The notes below the pieces were generated by a model that saw only the letters and a program-made list of their open reading frames with translations, made no database searches and had not been told where the DNA came from. Made by a program: the position numbers and the translations under genes. DNA of 15,652 nucleotides from Acidobacteriota bacterium (GTDB lineage Bacteria > Acidobacteriota > Vicinamibacteria > Vicinamibacterales > Vicinamibacteraceae): assembly GCA_013695405.1 (NCBI GenBank), contig JACDAO010000353.1, forward strand, positions 1-15,652. The letters are read 5' to 3'. This document shows positions 1-7,425 of this stretch, in pieces; position 1 is the stretch's first letter, and the number at the start of each line of letters is the position of its first letter.

Positions 1-731
1 ACCTTGGGCAGCAGACCGGCGACCGGAATCAGGCCCACCAGCTGCCGGGCCATCTGCCGGAACAGCAGCCCGCCGCCGAGCACCCCGAGAATCTCGGTGA
101 CCATCGCGCGTGGTTCGCCGTCGCGGCCGGCTGCCAGCGCGATCCGGTAGCCCATCGCCAGCTGGTTCTTCGTCAGGATCACCATGTCCCCGAGGTTGAG
201 CGGCACGTTCAGCACCGGGATGATCTCGGCCAGACCGGTGGTGGCAGCAAACGACGCATTGGCTTTGGCGGTTTCGTCGACGATCGCCTCGGCGACCGCG
301 GGACGAAACGCCGGCAACGCCGAGGCCAGCGCCAGGCGCATGTCGCCGTCGACCAGCGCGACGATCGGCGGGAACAGCAGGCGGAGGTCGTCCGGGACGC
401 CCGCCACCATGTGCCTCGGCCATCCGGCGTGCACACCGTAATGCTCGGCGCCAATCAGGCGCGTCGACGGCGTCGGCGCCGCGCTCACCAGCACGGTCAC
501 CAGCGGCACGGTCTGCCGTCCCGGCAACTCGTCTGGCGTCAGGAGCGTCACGAACGGGTGCAGGCCTCCGGTCGGCAGCGTCGCCAGCGCGTCACGGACC
601 CGTGCACCTGCATCCGGATTGTCGGCCACGATGAGCAGTTCGAACGGCGTGCGGGCGGTCGCGCGGATCTGGTCGAGGTCCACATCGCGGATCACGCGCC
701 AGAGATTGGCAAGCTTCAACGATGGCAACAC
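1..731 (-). CDS. DUF697-like hypothetical protein, C-terminus cut by window edge
   Basis: An open minus-strand frame runs without a stop from about 731 to the left window edge, so about 243 N-terminal residues are visible and the 3' end is missing. The final visible third contains IPVLNVPLNLGDMVILTKNQ followed by LAMGYRIALAAG, then a Gly-rich stretch with GVLGGGLLFRQMARQL and GLIPVAG. This resembles the helical DUF697/YcjF-type membrane-associated domain, which often follows a small GTPase. I see no P-loop in the visible part. The preceding ~150 residues (beginning LANLWRVIRDVDLDQIR) are unrecognised; the segment PFELLIVADNPDAGARV looks alpha/beta. There is no ATG near the start. GTG at 731 (protein VLPSLKLANLW) or TTG at 719 are the candidates, and I chose GTG. 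Function is unknown. The gene is divergent from the acetyltransferase gene. Confidence 0.6.
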   Translation of the reverse strand, partial: MLPSLKLANLWRVIRDVDLDQIRATARTPFELLIVADNPDAGARVRDALATLPTGGLHPFVTLLTPDELPGRQTVPLVTVLVSAAPTPSTRLIGAEHYGVHAGWPRHMVAGVPDDLRLLFPPIVALVDGDMRLALASALPAFRPAVAEAIVDETAKANASFAATTGLAEIIPVLNVPLNLGDMVILTKNQLAMGYRIALAAGRDGEPRAMVTEILGVLGGGLLFRQMARQLVGLIPVAGLLPK

Positions 732-740
732 GGCCCCAGC

Positions 741-746
741 AGTGTA
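741..746 (-). promoter_or_regulatory. Possible -10 element (TACACT) for the DUF697-like gene
   Basis: On the minus strand TACACT reads from 746 to 741, 9 bases before the GTG candidate at 731 and 21 before TTG at 719. No good -35 is visible 16-18 bases upstream. If it is used, transcription would start around 735-734, giving a nearly leaderless message for GTG or a short leader for TTG. Confidence 0.3.
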
Positions 747-820
747 CCGTGCAGCCTGCCGGCCGCGCGCCAGCGGCCGGCGCGCTTGAATCGGCCGACA
801 GTCATGCGACGATTGACGGC

Positions 821-1393
821 ATGAGCGACGCCGACACGCAGAAGGCGCGAATGCAAGGCGGTGAGTTGTACACCGCCGTCGACGACGAGGAACTGGCGGC
901 CGATCACCATCGCGCCCAGGCCCTGCTCGCCCAGTACAACAGCTCGCCCTCGACGGCCGCCGCCGAGCGCGGCGCGATCCTGGGCCAGTTGCTCGGCAGT
1001 GCCGGCTCTGGCGTGGTCATCCGGCCGCCGTTCCATTGCGACTACGGCACTTACATTCACCTCGGCGCCGGCACATTCGTCAACATGCAGTGCGTGTTCC
1101 TCGACGTCGTGGCGATCACCATCGGCGAGGCCTGCCAGATCGGTCCCCTGGTGCAGATCTACACCGCGGATCACCCGCGCGACGCGGCGACGCGGCGCGC
1201 GGGCCTCGAGTCGGGCCGGCCGGTCACGATTGGCGACAACGTTTGGCTGGGGGGCGGCTGCATCATCGTGCCGGGCGTCACGATCGGAGACGATGCAATC
1301 GTCGGCGCCGGCGCGGTGGTGACGCGCGACGTCGCCGCAGGCACGACGGTGGCCGGCAACCCGGCGCGGGCGATAGGCGCCCGGCGTCCCTGA
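821..1393 (+). CDS. Maltose/galactoside O-acetyltransferase family (left-handed beta-helix) enzyme
   Basis: The protein is 190 residues, the usual length for the LacA/Maa/NodL family of acetyl-CoA-dependent sugar O-acetyltransferases. Residues ~8-40 (RMQGGELYTAVDDEELAADH) match the helical N-terminal cap of this family. Residues ~64-185 are hexapeptide repeats (for example ITIGEACQIGPLVQIYTADH and VTIGDNVWLGGGCIIVPGVT) that build the beta-helix. The family catalytic histidine is expected in YTADHPRD (His118 here), and CDYG at 73-76 matches the conserved substrate-site segment. The C-terminal AIVGAGAVVTRDVAAGTTVA-GNPAR closes the helix. The true acceptor sugar is not predictable. I chose ATG 821 because the family motif begins just after it; the frame is open further upstream to 722, and ATG 851 is an alternative. 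It is divergent from the DUF697-like gene and convergent with the MarR gene, from which 158 bp of featureless sequence separates it. Confidence 0.9.
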   Translation: MSDADTQKARMQGGELYTAVDDEELAADHHRAQALLAQYNSSPSTAAAERGAILGQLLGSAGSGVVIRPPFHCDYGTYIHLGAGTFVNMQCVFLDVVAITIGEACQIGPLVQIYTADHPRDAATRRAGLESGRPVTIGDNVWLGGGCIIVPGVTIGDDAIVGAGAVVTRDVAAGTTVAGNPARAIGARRP

Positions 1394-1551
1394 CCGGCCG
1401 ACAGCGACGGTGCTCGAGGATCTGGTGGACAGGCTCGCCGCTCAGCCCTCATCGTCGTGATGTCCCATCGGACCCTCACCGTGGGGAGACCAGAGACAGG
1501 CCGGCCGCAATGCTGGACCCGTGTGACCACCGGCGGATCAGGCGACTGCCG

Positions 1552-2019
1552 CTACTTCTCGAAACGGTCGACCTCGTGGTCCAGGCAGCTCGCCAGTTGC
1601 TCGAGGAAGCGACGGGTGATGTCGCGGTGCGCATCCGACGTGCGTGCGAGCGCGGCGGCGACCGCCCCTTCGACGGTCGCCCTGGTGCTGGTGCTGGCGC
1701 GGGTACCGCGACTGGTCAGGCGCATGCTCGTGCGCCTGCGGTCGTCGGGATCGGCCGTCCTGGAGATCAGGCCCTGATCGTCGAGGCGTCGCAGGATGCC
1801 AGTCAGGGTGCTCGGGTGCAAGTGCAGCATGGTCGCGAGATCGCCGGCCGAGAGACCTGGAAAGAGCGCCACCAGACGCAGGACCAGACGTTGTGGGCCG
1901 GTCACCCCACTGCGTGTCCCCATCTGCTTCGACAGGCGTTCCATGCGGTGAACGACGGCCCACAGGCCTTGCATGAAGGCAAGGACTTCAGGCAGTTCCG
2001 ATCTCGGCGGGGTGCGCAT
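1552..2019 (-). CDS. MarR-family transcriptional regulator
   Basis: The protein is 155 residues, typical of MarR dimeric winged-helix regulators. The core has helix alpha-2 GPQRLVLRLVALFPG (~41-55), helix-turn-helix SAGDLATMLHLHPSTLTGIL (~57-76), recognition helix continuing RRLDDQGLISR, and the wing with the family signature DPDDRRRTSMRLTSRG (~90-105; the usual form is DxRDxRxxxxxLTxxG). The C-terminal helices FLEQLASCLDHEVDRFEK form the dimer interface. It lies 119 bp downstream of the CLC gene on the same strand and may regulate it or itself. I chose ATG 2019 because a -10-like TATGAT ends 6 bases upstream and the MarR fold begins directly after. An in-frame ATG at 2067 would add 16 unconserved residues and lie inside the repeat cluster. 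The ligand is unknown. Confidence 0.92.
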   Translation of the reverse strand: MRTPPRSELPEVLAFMQGLWAVVHRMERLSKQMGTRSGVTGPQRLVLRLVALFPGLSAGDLATMLHLHPSTLTGILRRLDDQGLISRTADPDDRRRTSMRLTSRGTRASTSTRATVEGAVAAALARTSDAHRDITRRFLEQLASCLDHEVDRFEK

Positions 2020-2067
2020 CCGCGCATCATAGCCACGGGTCCGATGCGCTGTCTTCTTGGAGCGCAT
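2014..2067. repeat. Cluster of four ATGCGC half-sites, putative MarR operator
   Basis: On the plus strand the hexamer GCGCAT occurs at 2014-2019, 2022-2027 and 2062-2067, and its complement ATGCGC at 2044-2049. ATGCGCT (2044-2050) and AGCGCAT (2061-2067) form a perfect 7-bp inverted repeat with a 10-bp spacer. GCGCATC (2022-2028) and GATGCGC (2043-2049) form another with a 14-bp spacer. The array brackets the candidate -35 and -10 of the MarR gene. MarR proteins bind dyads of this size, so an autoregulatory operator is a reasonable inference; chance repeats in GC-rich DNA remain possible. Confidence 0.4.
2026..2055 (-). promoter_or_regulatory. Candidate promoter of the marR-family gene
   Basis: Read on the minus strand, AAGACA (2055-2050) is followed after 18 bases by TATGAT (2031-2026). 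The -10 matches consensus at 5 of 6 positions and the -35 at 4 of 6. The transcription start would be about 2020-2019, at the ATG itself, implying a leaderless mRNA. The -35 lies between inverted half-sites, which would suit autorepression. Confidence 0.45.
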
Positions 2068-2138
2068 ACCGCCGCGCGCCCGTGTGTGGCCCCGTAACGG
2101 CCCAGGTGGGCAAGCCATGCCGGTCGCGCGTCGGCTCG

Positions 2139-3878
2139 CTACGCTTCGTGCGGCGCGGCGCCTCCGTAGGCCCGACGAACATCTGCCTGGTCGACCAGGC
2201 CCAAGAGCTGTCGGTGATTCAGGCGCGAGATGACCGGGACGAGCGGCGCGCGGGCGAGCTGGCGCAGGGCCACATCGAGCCACTCGTCCGGGTACACCGG
2301 CTCGACGCTGAGGAACCCCGACGCGGCCATGCCGTCGGTCCGGAAGTCTCCGTGTTGAACCGCGGCCCACGCCAGTTCGTGCTCGGCCGCCACTCGCGCG
2401 GCCGCCACGTCGGCTACCGCCCAGCGCCCGGAGCGTCCCTGGACCACTACTCGCGTTGTCGCGGAGTTGTCGAGCATTGCACGCGCCTCCGCCGCGCTCC
2501 AGGCCACATCGAGCACTAGCACCGATGAGGACGGTGTGGGCGCCATCGCATCCTCGACGTGCAGTGGCGCCTCCGGTCTCACGAGCCTTGCCGAGGGCAG
2601 CACCGCGCCCTCGTGCTCGGCGACGAGGTCGAGGATCGACTGGCGGTGCAGCTGGCGCGCGACCAGGAACGCTAGCGTCGATGTGACCATCGCGGGCACG
2701 ATGCTGCCAGCCGTCCCACTCAGCTCGAAGGCCATGAAGACAGCCGTCATGGGGGCACGGAACACACCGGCGAACATCGCCGCCATGCCGGCCAGCACCA
2801 TCGTGCTCTGCGGCCCGCTGACCATCGGCAGCCAGGCCGGGGCCAGGCCGCCGAATGCGCCCCCCACCATCACGCCCAGGAACAGCGTCGGCGCGAACAG
2901 GCCGCCGGGCGTACCCGCACCGAAGGCCACGCCGGAGACCAGCATCTTGACGATGGCCAGGGTCGCCATCGTGGACCAGGCGTACTGGTTGTGCAGTGCC
3001 GCGTCCATGGCGCGGTAGCCGGTGCCAAGCACGTCAGGCCAGGCGAGCGCGACCAGGCCGACCATGAGGCCGGCACACAAGGGCCCGACCGTCGGCGGCA
3101 GGTGGATCGCGCCCAGCTTGTATCGCAGCAGGCTCATGAGCCTGACGTACGCCGTGGCAAAGAGCCCGGCCACCACTCCCAGGGCCGTGTAGGCCACGAG
3201 CTCACTGGGGTGGCTGATCGCCGCAACCTCCGGCACGCTGAACAAGGGACTCTCGCCGAGGAACAGCCGGGACGTCACCACTGAAGATACGGCTGCCAGC
3301 ACGATCGACCCCATGACAGCGGCATCGAAGCCCGCAACCACTTCCTCCATCACGAACAAGACGCCCGTGATCGGCGTGTTGAAGGCGGCGGCGATTCCGG
3401 CGGCGGCGCCGGTGGGGGCGATCAACCGCATCGAGCGCTGCGTGAGCCCGAACACCTGACCGAGGCGCGAGGCGATGCCCGCGCCCATCAGCAGCGCGGG
3501 ATCCTCGGGACCCAGCGGCGTGCCCGTCCCGATCGACAGGACGCAGGCCGAGAACTTGCCGGGGACGGCTGCGAACGGAATGTGCCCGTTGGAGACGTAC
3601 AGCGCGGACTTGGTCTGCACGATGCCACTGCCCCCACTCGCGGGCACCAGCCGGACGACAAGCGCCGCGGCGGCCGCCCCGAGCGCTGGCCAGAGCACCT
3701 GCATCAGACTGGTCGTGCCGGTGTCATGCACCGAGTAGTCGACAAGCTCGATCGCGGCATGGAAACAGACCACGACCAGGCCGGTGCACACGCCGATGAG
3801 CACGGCGAGCACCAGGAAGCGCTGGGCATCGGTCAACGTCCAGACGCGCAGGGACGGGGCGCGGGGGAGGTCGCTCAT
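2139..3878 (-). CDS. CLC-family chloride channel / Cl-/H+ antiporter with degenerate CBS-like tail
   Basis: A 579-residue integral membrane protein of the CLC family. The anion-binding signatures appear in order: SGGSGIVQ (81-88; family GSGIP), LGPEDPALLMGAG (122-134; family G-x-E-G-P, with the external gating glutamate at E125), FNTPITGVLFVMEEV (166-180; E178/E179 match the E202/E203 pair of E. coli ClcA, the inner proton glutamate being E203), GTPGGLFAPTLFLG (322-335; family GxFxP) and FRAPMTAVFMAFELSG (373-388). Both proton-pathway glutamates being present suggests exchange, not a simple channel. Residues ~435-570 form a soluble tail that looks like a weak CBS pair. At the end of the membrane part, QSILDL has Leu416 where many homologues have the central tyrosine. 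The start overlaps the stop of the TPR gene by 4 bases, so the two are probably co-translated; marR lies downstream. Confidence 0.93.
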   Translation of the reverse strand: MSDLPRAPSLRVWTLTDAQRFLVLAVLIGVCTGLVVVCFHAAIELVDYSVHDTGTTSLMQVLWPALGAAAAALVVRLVPASGGSGIVQTKSALYVSNGHIPFAAVPGKFSACVLSIGTGTPLGPEDPALLMGAGIASRLGQVFGLTQRSMRLIAPTGAAAGIAAAFNTPITGVLFVMEEVVAGFDAAVMGSIVLAAVSSVVTSRLFLGESPLFSVPEVAAISHPSELVAYTALGVVAGLFATAYVRLMSLLRYKLGAIHLPPTVGPLCAGLMVGLVALAWPDVLGTGYRAMDAALHNQYAWSTMATLAIVKMLVSGVAFGAGTPGGLFAPTLFLGVMVGGAFGGLAPAWLPMVSGPQSTMVLAGMAAMFAGVFRAPMTAVFMAFELSGTAGSIVPAMVTSTLAFLVARQLHRQSILDLVAEHEGAVLPSARLVRPEAPLHVEDAMAPTPSSSVLVLDVAWSAAEARAMLDNSATTRVVVQGRSGRWAVADVAAARVAAEHELAWAAVQHGDFRTDGMAASGFLSVEPVYPDEWLDVALRQLARAPLVPVISRLNHRQLLGLVDQADVRRAYGGAAPHEA

Positions 3879-5014
3879 CGCCGGCGCTCCGCGACCAGAT
3901 CCGCGAGGACGCGTCCGATCGCGTCGGTCTCAGGTGGCGGCAGACAGGCGGGTGGAAGACGTCTCACTGCGCCTTCGAGGAGGGTGCGACCGAGGTCGGC
4001 GTCGGGGGATCGTCGTGCGAGCCACTGGTCGATTAGCGGCAGGAGGCTGTCGCCGTCGCCGGTCTTGCCGGCGTCGCAGCGGCCCATCCGAGTCCTCACG
4101 TGGCTCAGCAGGACACGCAGGCGCGTCAGTCGCTCGCGGGACGAGAGCCGGGGTTGGTCGGGATCGAGCCCCAGCACGCCGGCCGAGAGCCCACGCAGCG
4201 CTGCGGCCTCGTCGTCATGGCCATCCCGGGCCACCGCGCGACTGGCCGCCGAGTAGGCGTCGACGTAGTTGCGACGAGCAAACTCGGCCTTCGCGAGCAG
4301 GCTCAACGCATCGCCGGCGTCCGCGAATCTCTCGACTACCACCCGGAGTTGCCGCGCCGCGTCATCGCTGAACCCTGCCGCCAGCAAGTCGCGCCCCGCC
4401 TGCAGTTGCAGTGCGCGATCGCCCGGGAAGGCCGTCGACAGCTCCAGCAAGGCGGCCCGGAGTCGGCCACGCTCCCCGCTGCGCCGGTAGAGGTCGACCA
4501 GTTCCAGCCGCGCTCGGGTACGGAGGGACTGCCCGCTCGTCGGCCATCGACCATAGATCGCGCGATAAAAGGCTCGCTCGGCTTCTGTCCGGTTGCCTTG
4601 CTGATCGAGGATGCGTGCAAGGACCAGGTTGGCCTCGCCATTGACCGGCTCCTCTCGTAACGCCTCCTGCACGTATGGCTCGGCCTCTGCTGGCTGTCCC
4701 ACGGTCACGAGGGCCTTGGCGAGTGCGAGGCGATACTCGGGCCGATTTGGCTCGAGCACCACCGCTTCCCGCATGAACGCAACCGCGTCGCGGCCCCGCT
4801 TCGCCGCAGTTGCAGCCTCGGCGCGGGTAGCCTCCCGTGTGGCCCGCTGCATCCGCTGGTGGTGCGCCGTTCTGGCAAGCAGCGAGGCCGCAATCCACAG
4901 CAGGACGATGCTTGCCGCGACCATGACGGCATGCCATGTGGCCGTCTGGCGGACGAGCCGTGCGGTGCATCCCAATAACCGGGGCGGTTCGGCGCCCCGC
5001 ACCCGATGCAGCAT
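3875..5014 (-). CDS. Membrane-anchored TPR-repeat protein
   Basis: A 379-residue protein. One hydrophobic segment at ~28-47 (WHAVMVAASIVLLWIAASLL) serves as an N-terminal membrane anchor after a short basic N-terminus. Tetratricopeptide-like helical hairpins follow from about 65 to 270, for example DAVAFMREAVVLEPNRPEYR, LAKALVTVGQPAEAEPYVQE and ANLVLARILDQQGNRTEAER, each with the usual small residues at helix contacts. The remaining ~100 residues are unrecognised. TPR domains mediate protein contacts; the partner is unknown. The stop overlaps the start of the CLC gene (ATGA), which indicates one operon and possibly a functional link. I took ATG 5014. GTG 5002 (codon 5) is possible because GAGAG at 5019-5015 touches the ATG too closely to act as its ribosome-binding site. 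Confidence 0.8.
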   Translation of the reverse strand: MLHRVRGAEPPRLLGCTARLVRQTATWHAVMVAASIVLLWIAASLLARTAHHQRMQRATREATRAEAATAAKRGRDAVAFMREAVVLEPNRPEYRLALAKALVTVGQPAEAEPYVQEALREEPVNGEANLVLARILDQQGNRTEAERAFYRAIYGRWPTSGQSLRTRARLELVDLYRRSGERGRLRAALLELSTAFPGDRALQLQAGRDLLAAGFSDDAARQLRVVVERFADAGDALSLLAKAEFARRNYVDAYSAASRAVARDGHDDEAAALRGLSAGVLGLDPDQPRLSSRERLTRLRVLLSHVRTRMGRCDAGKTGDGDSLLPLIDQWLARRSPDADLGRTLLEGAVRRLPPACLPPPETDAIGRVLADLVAERRR

Positions 5015-5022
5015 CTCTCGAA

Positions 5023-5050
5023 CTTATCAGTACCTTGGTTTGACGTCCAA
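5023..5050 (-). promoter_or_regulatory. Candidate promoter of the TPR-clc operon
   Basis: On the minus strand TTGGAC (5050-5045) is followed after 16 bases by GATAAG (5028-5023). The match is only moderate (3/6 and 4/6). The implied start is about 5017, giving an almost leaderless message for ATG 5014. The rest of 5051-5196 shows nothing I recognise. Confidence 0.35.
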
Positions 5051-5196
5051 CCATCCAGCGCCCGAGCAATCGCCGGACTTCTCGGCGGTTCGCGCCGAGC
5101 ACGATTCTCGAGAGACCCTGCCGACCGCTGGGACGTAGGCCGTACCAACTCCGGCCTTCAGCTACTTGCGGCCAATCGAGGGCGGGAACGAAGATT

Positions 5197-5271
5197 TGGT
5201 GGGCCGGGTGGGGATCGAACCCACGACCGAGCGCTTAAAAGGCGCCTGCTCTACCACTGAGCTACCAGCCC
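5197..5271 (-). tRNA. tRNA-Lys (anticodon TTT)
   Basis: The minus strand from 5271 folds as a complete 75-nt cloverleaf with encoded CCA. The acceptor stem is GGGCTGG/CCGGCCC with one G-U pair. The D arm is GCTC-AGTGGTA-GAGC. The anticodon arm is GGCGC-CTTTTAA-GCGCT with TTT at 34-36. The variable loop has 5 nt, and the T arm is GTGGG-TTCGATC-CCCAC. The discriminator is A. It decodes AAA/AAG lysine codons. It lies between the ABC permease gene upstream and the TPR gene downstream. Confidence 0.96.
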
Positions 5272-5295
5272 TCGTGGTTCGCGACACGGTCGCAC

Positions 5296-5301
5296 ATTGT
5301 A
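5296..5301 (-). promoter_or_regulatory. -10 element (TACAAT) of the tRNA-Lys gene
   Basis: TACAAT reads 5301-5296 on the minus strand, matching the sigma-70 -10 consensus at 5 of 6 positions, and would start transcription about 18 nt before the tRNA. No clear -35 is visible 16-18 bases further upstream. Confidence 0.45.
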
Positions 5302-5339
5302 CGTCGAGTCTAGGCACCCATCCGCGACCCATTCGACCC

Positions 5340-5374
5340 GACGCCTGGCGCGTCGACAGTGGCTCCTGGGAGCC
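5340..5374 (-). terminator. Two tandem GC hairpins after the ABC permease gene
   Basis: Just past the permease stop codon (5386-5384) the minus strand contains GGCTCC-CA-GGAGCC (5374-5361) and then GACGC-GCCAG-GCGTC (5354-5340), both with perfect arms. There is no U-run, so this is not a classical intrinsic terminator. In GC-rich bacteria such hairpins at operon ends may help termination or protect the 3' end. They sit before the tRNA-Lys promoter. Confidence 0.4.
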
Positions 5375-5383
5375 GCCCGACCA

Positions 5384-6421
5384 TCAACGCCAGCGAAACA
5401 ACTGCAGGGCCGCGGTGAAGCTCACCAGCGTCCAGGTCGCCAGGATCGCCACCTGCGGCCACAACGCCGCCGCGCCGGCGCCGTCGATCATCACGCCACG
5501 CAACGCCTGGTTCAGCGCGGTCAGCGGCAGCAGCGCGATGAACGGCTGCATCATCTCGGGAAAGTTCTCCGAGGCGAAGAACACGCCGGAGAAGACCCAC
5601 ATCGGGACCATCACCAGGTTCATCAGGCCAGACACCCCTTCAACTGTCTGGGCGCGGCTGGCGACCAGCAGGCCGAGGCCGGAGAAGGTCACGGCGCCGA
5701 GCAGGCACAGGACGCCGAGCAGCAGCCACGACCCGTGCACCGGCACGCCGAACACCGGCACCGCAAAGCCAAGCAGCAGTCCCACCTCGAGGACCAGGAA
5801 GATCAGCCGCGAGGCCATGTGCGACAGCAGGTAGTCGGTGCGGCGCATCGGGGTCGCCATCAGGCGCTTGAGCAGCTTGCGGACCCGTGCCTGGACCACC
5901 GAGAAGGCCACGCTCCACATCCCGGTGCCCATGATGTTCATGCCGAGCAGGCCGGGCACCACCCAGTCGATGTAGCGCGAGCCAGGCACCGTCACCAGCC
6001 GGTCGGCGACTGCGAGCGCCGACCGTCGCCCCGCGCCTGCCTGCAGCAGGTCGTCGACGACGAACCGGCCGACCCGGCTCTCCGGACGGCTCGGGTCGAG
6101 TTCGTAGGTCAGCGGTTCGCCAGGCACGACCAGCAGGTGAATCGCCCCGTTCCGCAGCGCGACGTCGGCCTCTGTGCGATCCAGTTCCCTGACCCGCAGG
6201 CCCTGATGCGCGCCGAGCGTCCTGGCCAGGGAGGCCGACGCCCCGGTACGCAGCACGGCGACCAGCACGTCCGGCGTGCCCTGCGAGCGGAACGCCAGCC
6301 CGAGCGCACAGGCCAACAGCACCGGGAAGGCGAACACCCAGAACACCGCTTCCGGCTCACGCACGAACTCGCGGAATCGGTTGATGGTCAGCTGCCAGAG
6401 CGGTCGGGTCGAGAGGCGCAT
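5384..6421 (-). CDS. ABC-2 type transporter permease
   Basis: A 345-residue membrane protein with the ABC-2 architecture. There is one transmembrane helix near the N-terminus (~24-44, VFWVFAFPVLLACALGLAF). A long extracytoplasmic domain follows (~45-150, including PLTYELDPSRPESR). A block of five further helices starts around 155 (YIDWVVPGLLGMNIMGTGMW) and ends near 340. The segment KRLMATPMRRTDYLLSHM after the second helix is the usual coupling-helix region of ABC-2 permeases. The start lies 13 bases after the stop of the ATPase gene, so the two form an exporter. The substrate cannot be told; family members export drugs, lipids or polysaccharides. Confidence 0.92.
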   Translation of the reverse strand: MRLSTRPLWQLTINRFREFVREPEAVFWVFAFPVLLACALGLAFRSQGTPDVLVAVLRTGASASLARTLGAHQGLRVRELDRTEADVALRNGAIHLLVVPGEPLTYELDPSRPESRVGRFVVDDLLQAGAGRRSALAVADRLVTVPGSRYIDWVVPGLLGMNIMGTGMWSVAFSVVQARVRKLLKRLMATPMRRTDYLLSHMASRLIFLVLEVGLLLGFAVPVFGVPVHGSWLLLGVLCLLGAVTFSGLGLLVASRAQTVEGVSGLMNLVMVPMWVFSGVFFASENFPEMMQPFIALLPLTALNQALRGVMIDGAGAAALWPQVAILATWTLVSFTAALQLFRWR

Positions 6422-6434
6422 GGTGGTCGTTCGC

Positions 6435-7412
6435 TTACCCGTCGCGCAGTTGCCGGCCGGTCAGCGACACGAAGACGTCTTCCAGCGTCGCGCTGTGCGT
6501 GGTCAGCAGCGTGAACGCGTCGGCCTCGGCCACGGCGGCCAGCAACGCCGGGAGGGCCTCGTGCAGGTGGGCCACGATCAACGTCCCCCGTGCGTCGTCC
6601 ACCGAGGCGCGGCGCACGCCGGGCAAGCGGGCCAGGATCGACTCGGCCGGCATCGTCCGCCCTTCGGCCAGCGCGAACTCGACGATGTGCTCGGCGCCGA
6701 GCGAGGCGATCAGCTCGAGCGGCGTGCCCTGGGCGATGACCTGGCCGTGATCGACGATCGCCACGCGATCGCAGAGCACCTGGGCCTCGTCCATGTAGTG
6801 GGTGGTCAGCAGGATCGTCCGGCCGCGCTGCTTGAACTGGCCGAGCAGGTCCCACAGCTGACGACGTGACTGCGGATCGAGCCCGGTGGTCGGCTCGTCG
6901 AGGAACAGCACCTCGGGATCGCCGGCCAGCGCACACGCGACCGCCAGCCGCTGCTTCTGGCCGCCCGACAGCTTGCTGTACCACGCGTCGCGCTTGCTCT
7001 CCAGGCCGACGCTGGCTATCAGGGCGTCCACGCTCGGGCCCTGCGCGTAGAACGACCGGAACATGCGCAGCGTCTCGGCAACGGTCAGCTTGTCGTTCAG
7101 CTGCGTCTCCTGCAGCTGGATGCCGAGACGCTGGCGCAGCCGGCTGGCGTCGCGCGCCCAGCCGAGGCCGAGCACCTCGACCTGGCCGGCATCCGGCGTC
7201 GACAGGCCCTCGAGGATCTCGATGGTGGTGGTCTTGCCGGCGCCGTTGGGACCGAGCAGGCCGAAGCATTCGCCGCGCTGGACCTCGAGGTCCAGGCCGT
7301 TGACCGCGAGCACGTCGCCGTAACGCTTGAGCAGGCCGACGCAGCGCAGTGCCGCGGCCGGACCGGCTGCGCCACCGGGGCCGTCGCCGTGCGTGCCTGC
7401 CGACGCAACCAT
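6435..7412 (-). CDS. ABC transporter ATP-binding protein (ABC-2 exporter family)
   Basis: The protein is 325 residues from ATG 7412. It has a Walker A GPNGAGKT (~54-61), Q-loop region RLGIQLQETQL (~95-105), ABC signature LSGGQKQ (~148-154), Walker B VLFLDEP (~168-174), D-loop TGLDP and switch histidine in TTHYMDEA (His205). After ~225 follows the C-terminal extension common to CcmA/DrrA-like ATPases, ending LEDVFVSLTGRQL. It powers the permease encoded next. The frame is open to 7463, but a start there would overlap purA. ATG 7412 or GTG 7424 are the plausible starts; the first ~20 residues are Gly/Ala-rich and unconserved. It lies 13 bp downstream of purA and may be co-transcribed with it. 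Confidence 0.93.
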   Translation of the reverse strand: MVASAGTHGDGPGGAAGPAAALRCVGLLKRYGDVLAVNGLDLEVQRGECFGLLGPNGAGKTTTIEILEGLSTPDAGQVEVLGLGWARDASRLRQRLGIQLQETQLNDKLTVAETLRMFRSFYAQGPSVDALIASVGLESKRDAWYSKLSGGQKQRLAVACALAGDPEVLFLDEPTTGLDPQSRRQLWDLLGQFKQRGRTILLTTHYMDEAQVLCDRVAIVDHGQVIAQGTPLELIASLGAEHIVEFALAEGRTMPAESILARLPGVRRASVDDARGTLIVAHLHEALPALLAAVAEADAFTLLTTHSATLEDVFVSLTGRQLRDG

Positions 7413-7425
7413 AGGCGTGGCCACG

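Noticed and set aside
1394..1551. Possible terminator between the acetyltransferase and MarR genes
   Set aside because: Only short GC palindromes such as GGCCGGCC are visible, with no stable stem followed by a T-run.
1036..2097. 353-residue plus-strand open frame
   Set aside because: Covers parts of the acetyltransferase gene in a different frame and the MarR gene in antisense; no family resemblance.
2020..2370. Extended N-terminus of the MarR protein up to 2370
   Set aside because: The extension is Arg/Pro-rich and antisense/out-of-frame to the CLC gene end; the MarR fold starts right after ATG 2019.
5166..5834. Plus-strand frame encoding VGRVGIEPTTERLKGACSTT across the tRNA-Lys gene
   Set aside because: This is the familiar peptide produced by translating a tRNA gene on the wrong strand; the rest is antisense to the ABC permease gene.
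5297..6514. 405-residue plus-strand open frame
   Set aside because: Antisense to the ABC-2 permease; rich in His/Arg/Gln with no recognisable motif, as expected for a shadow frame in high-GC DNA.
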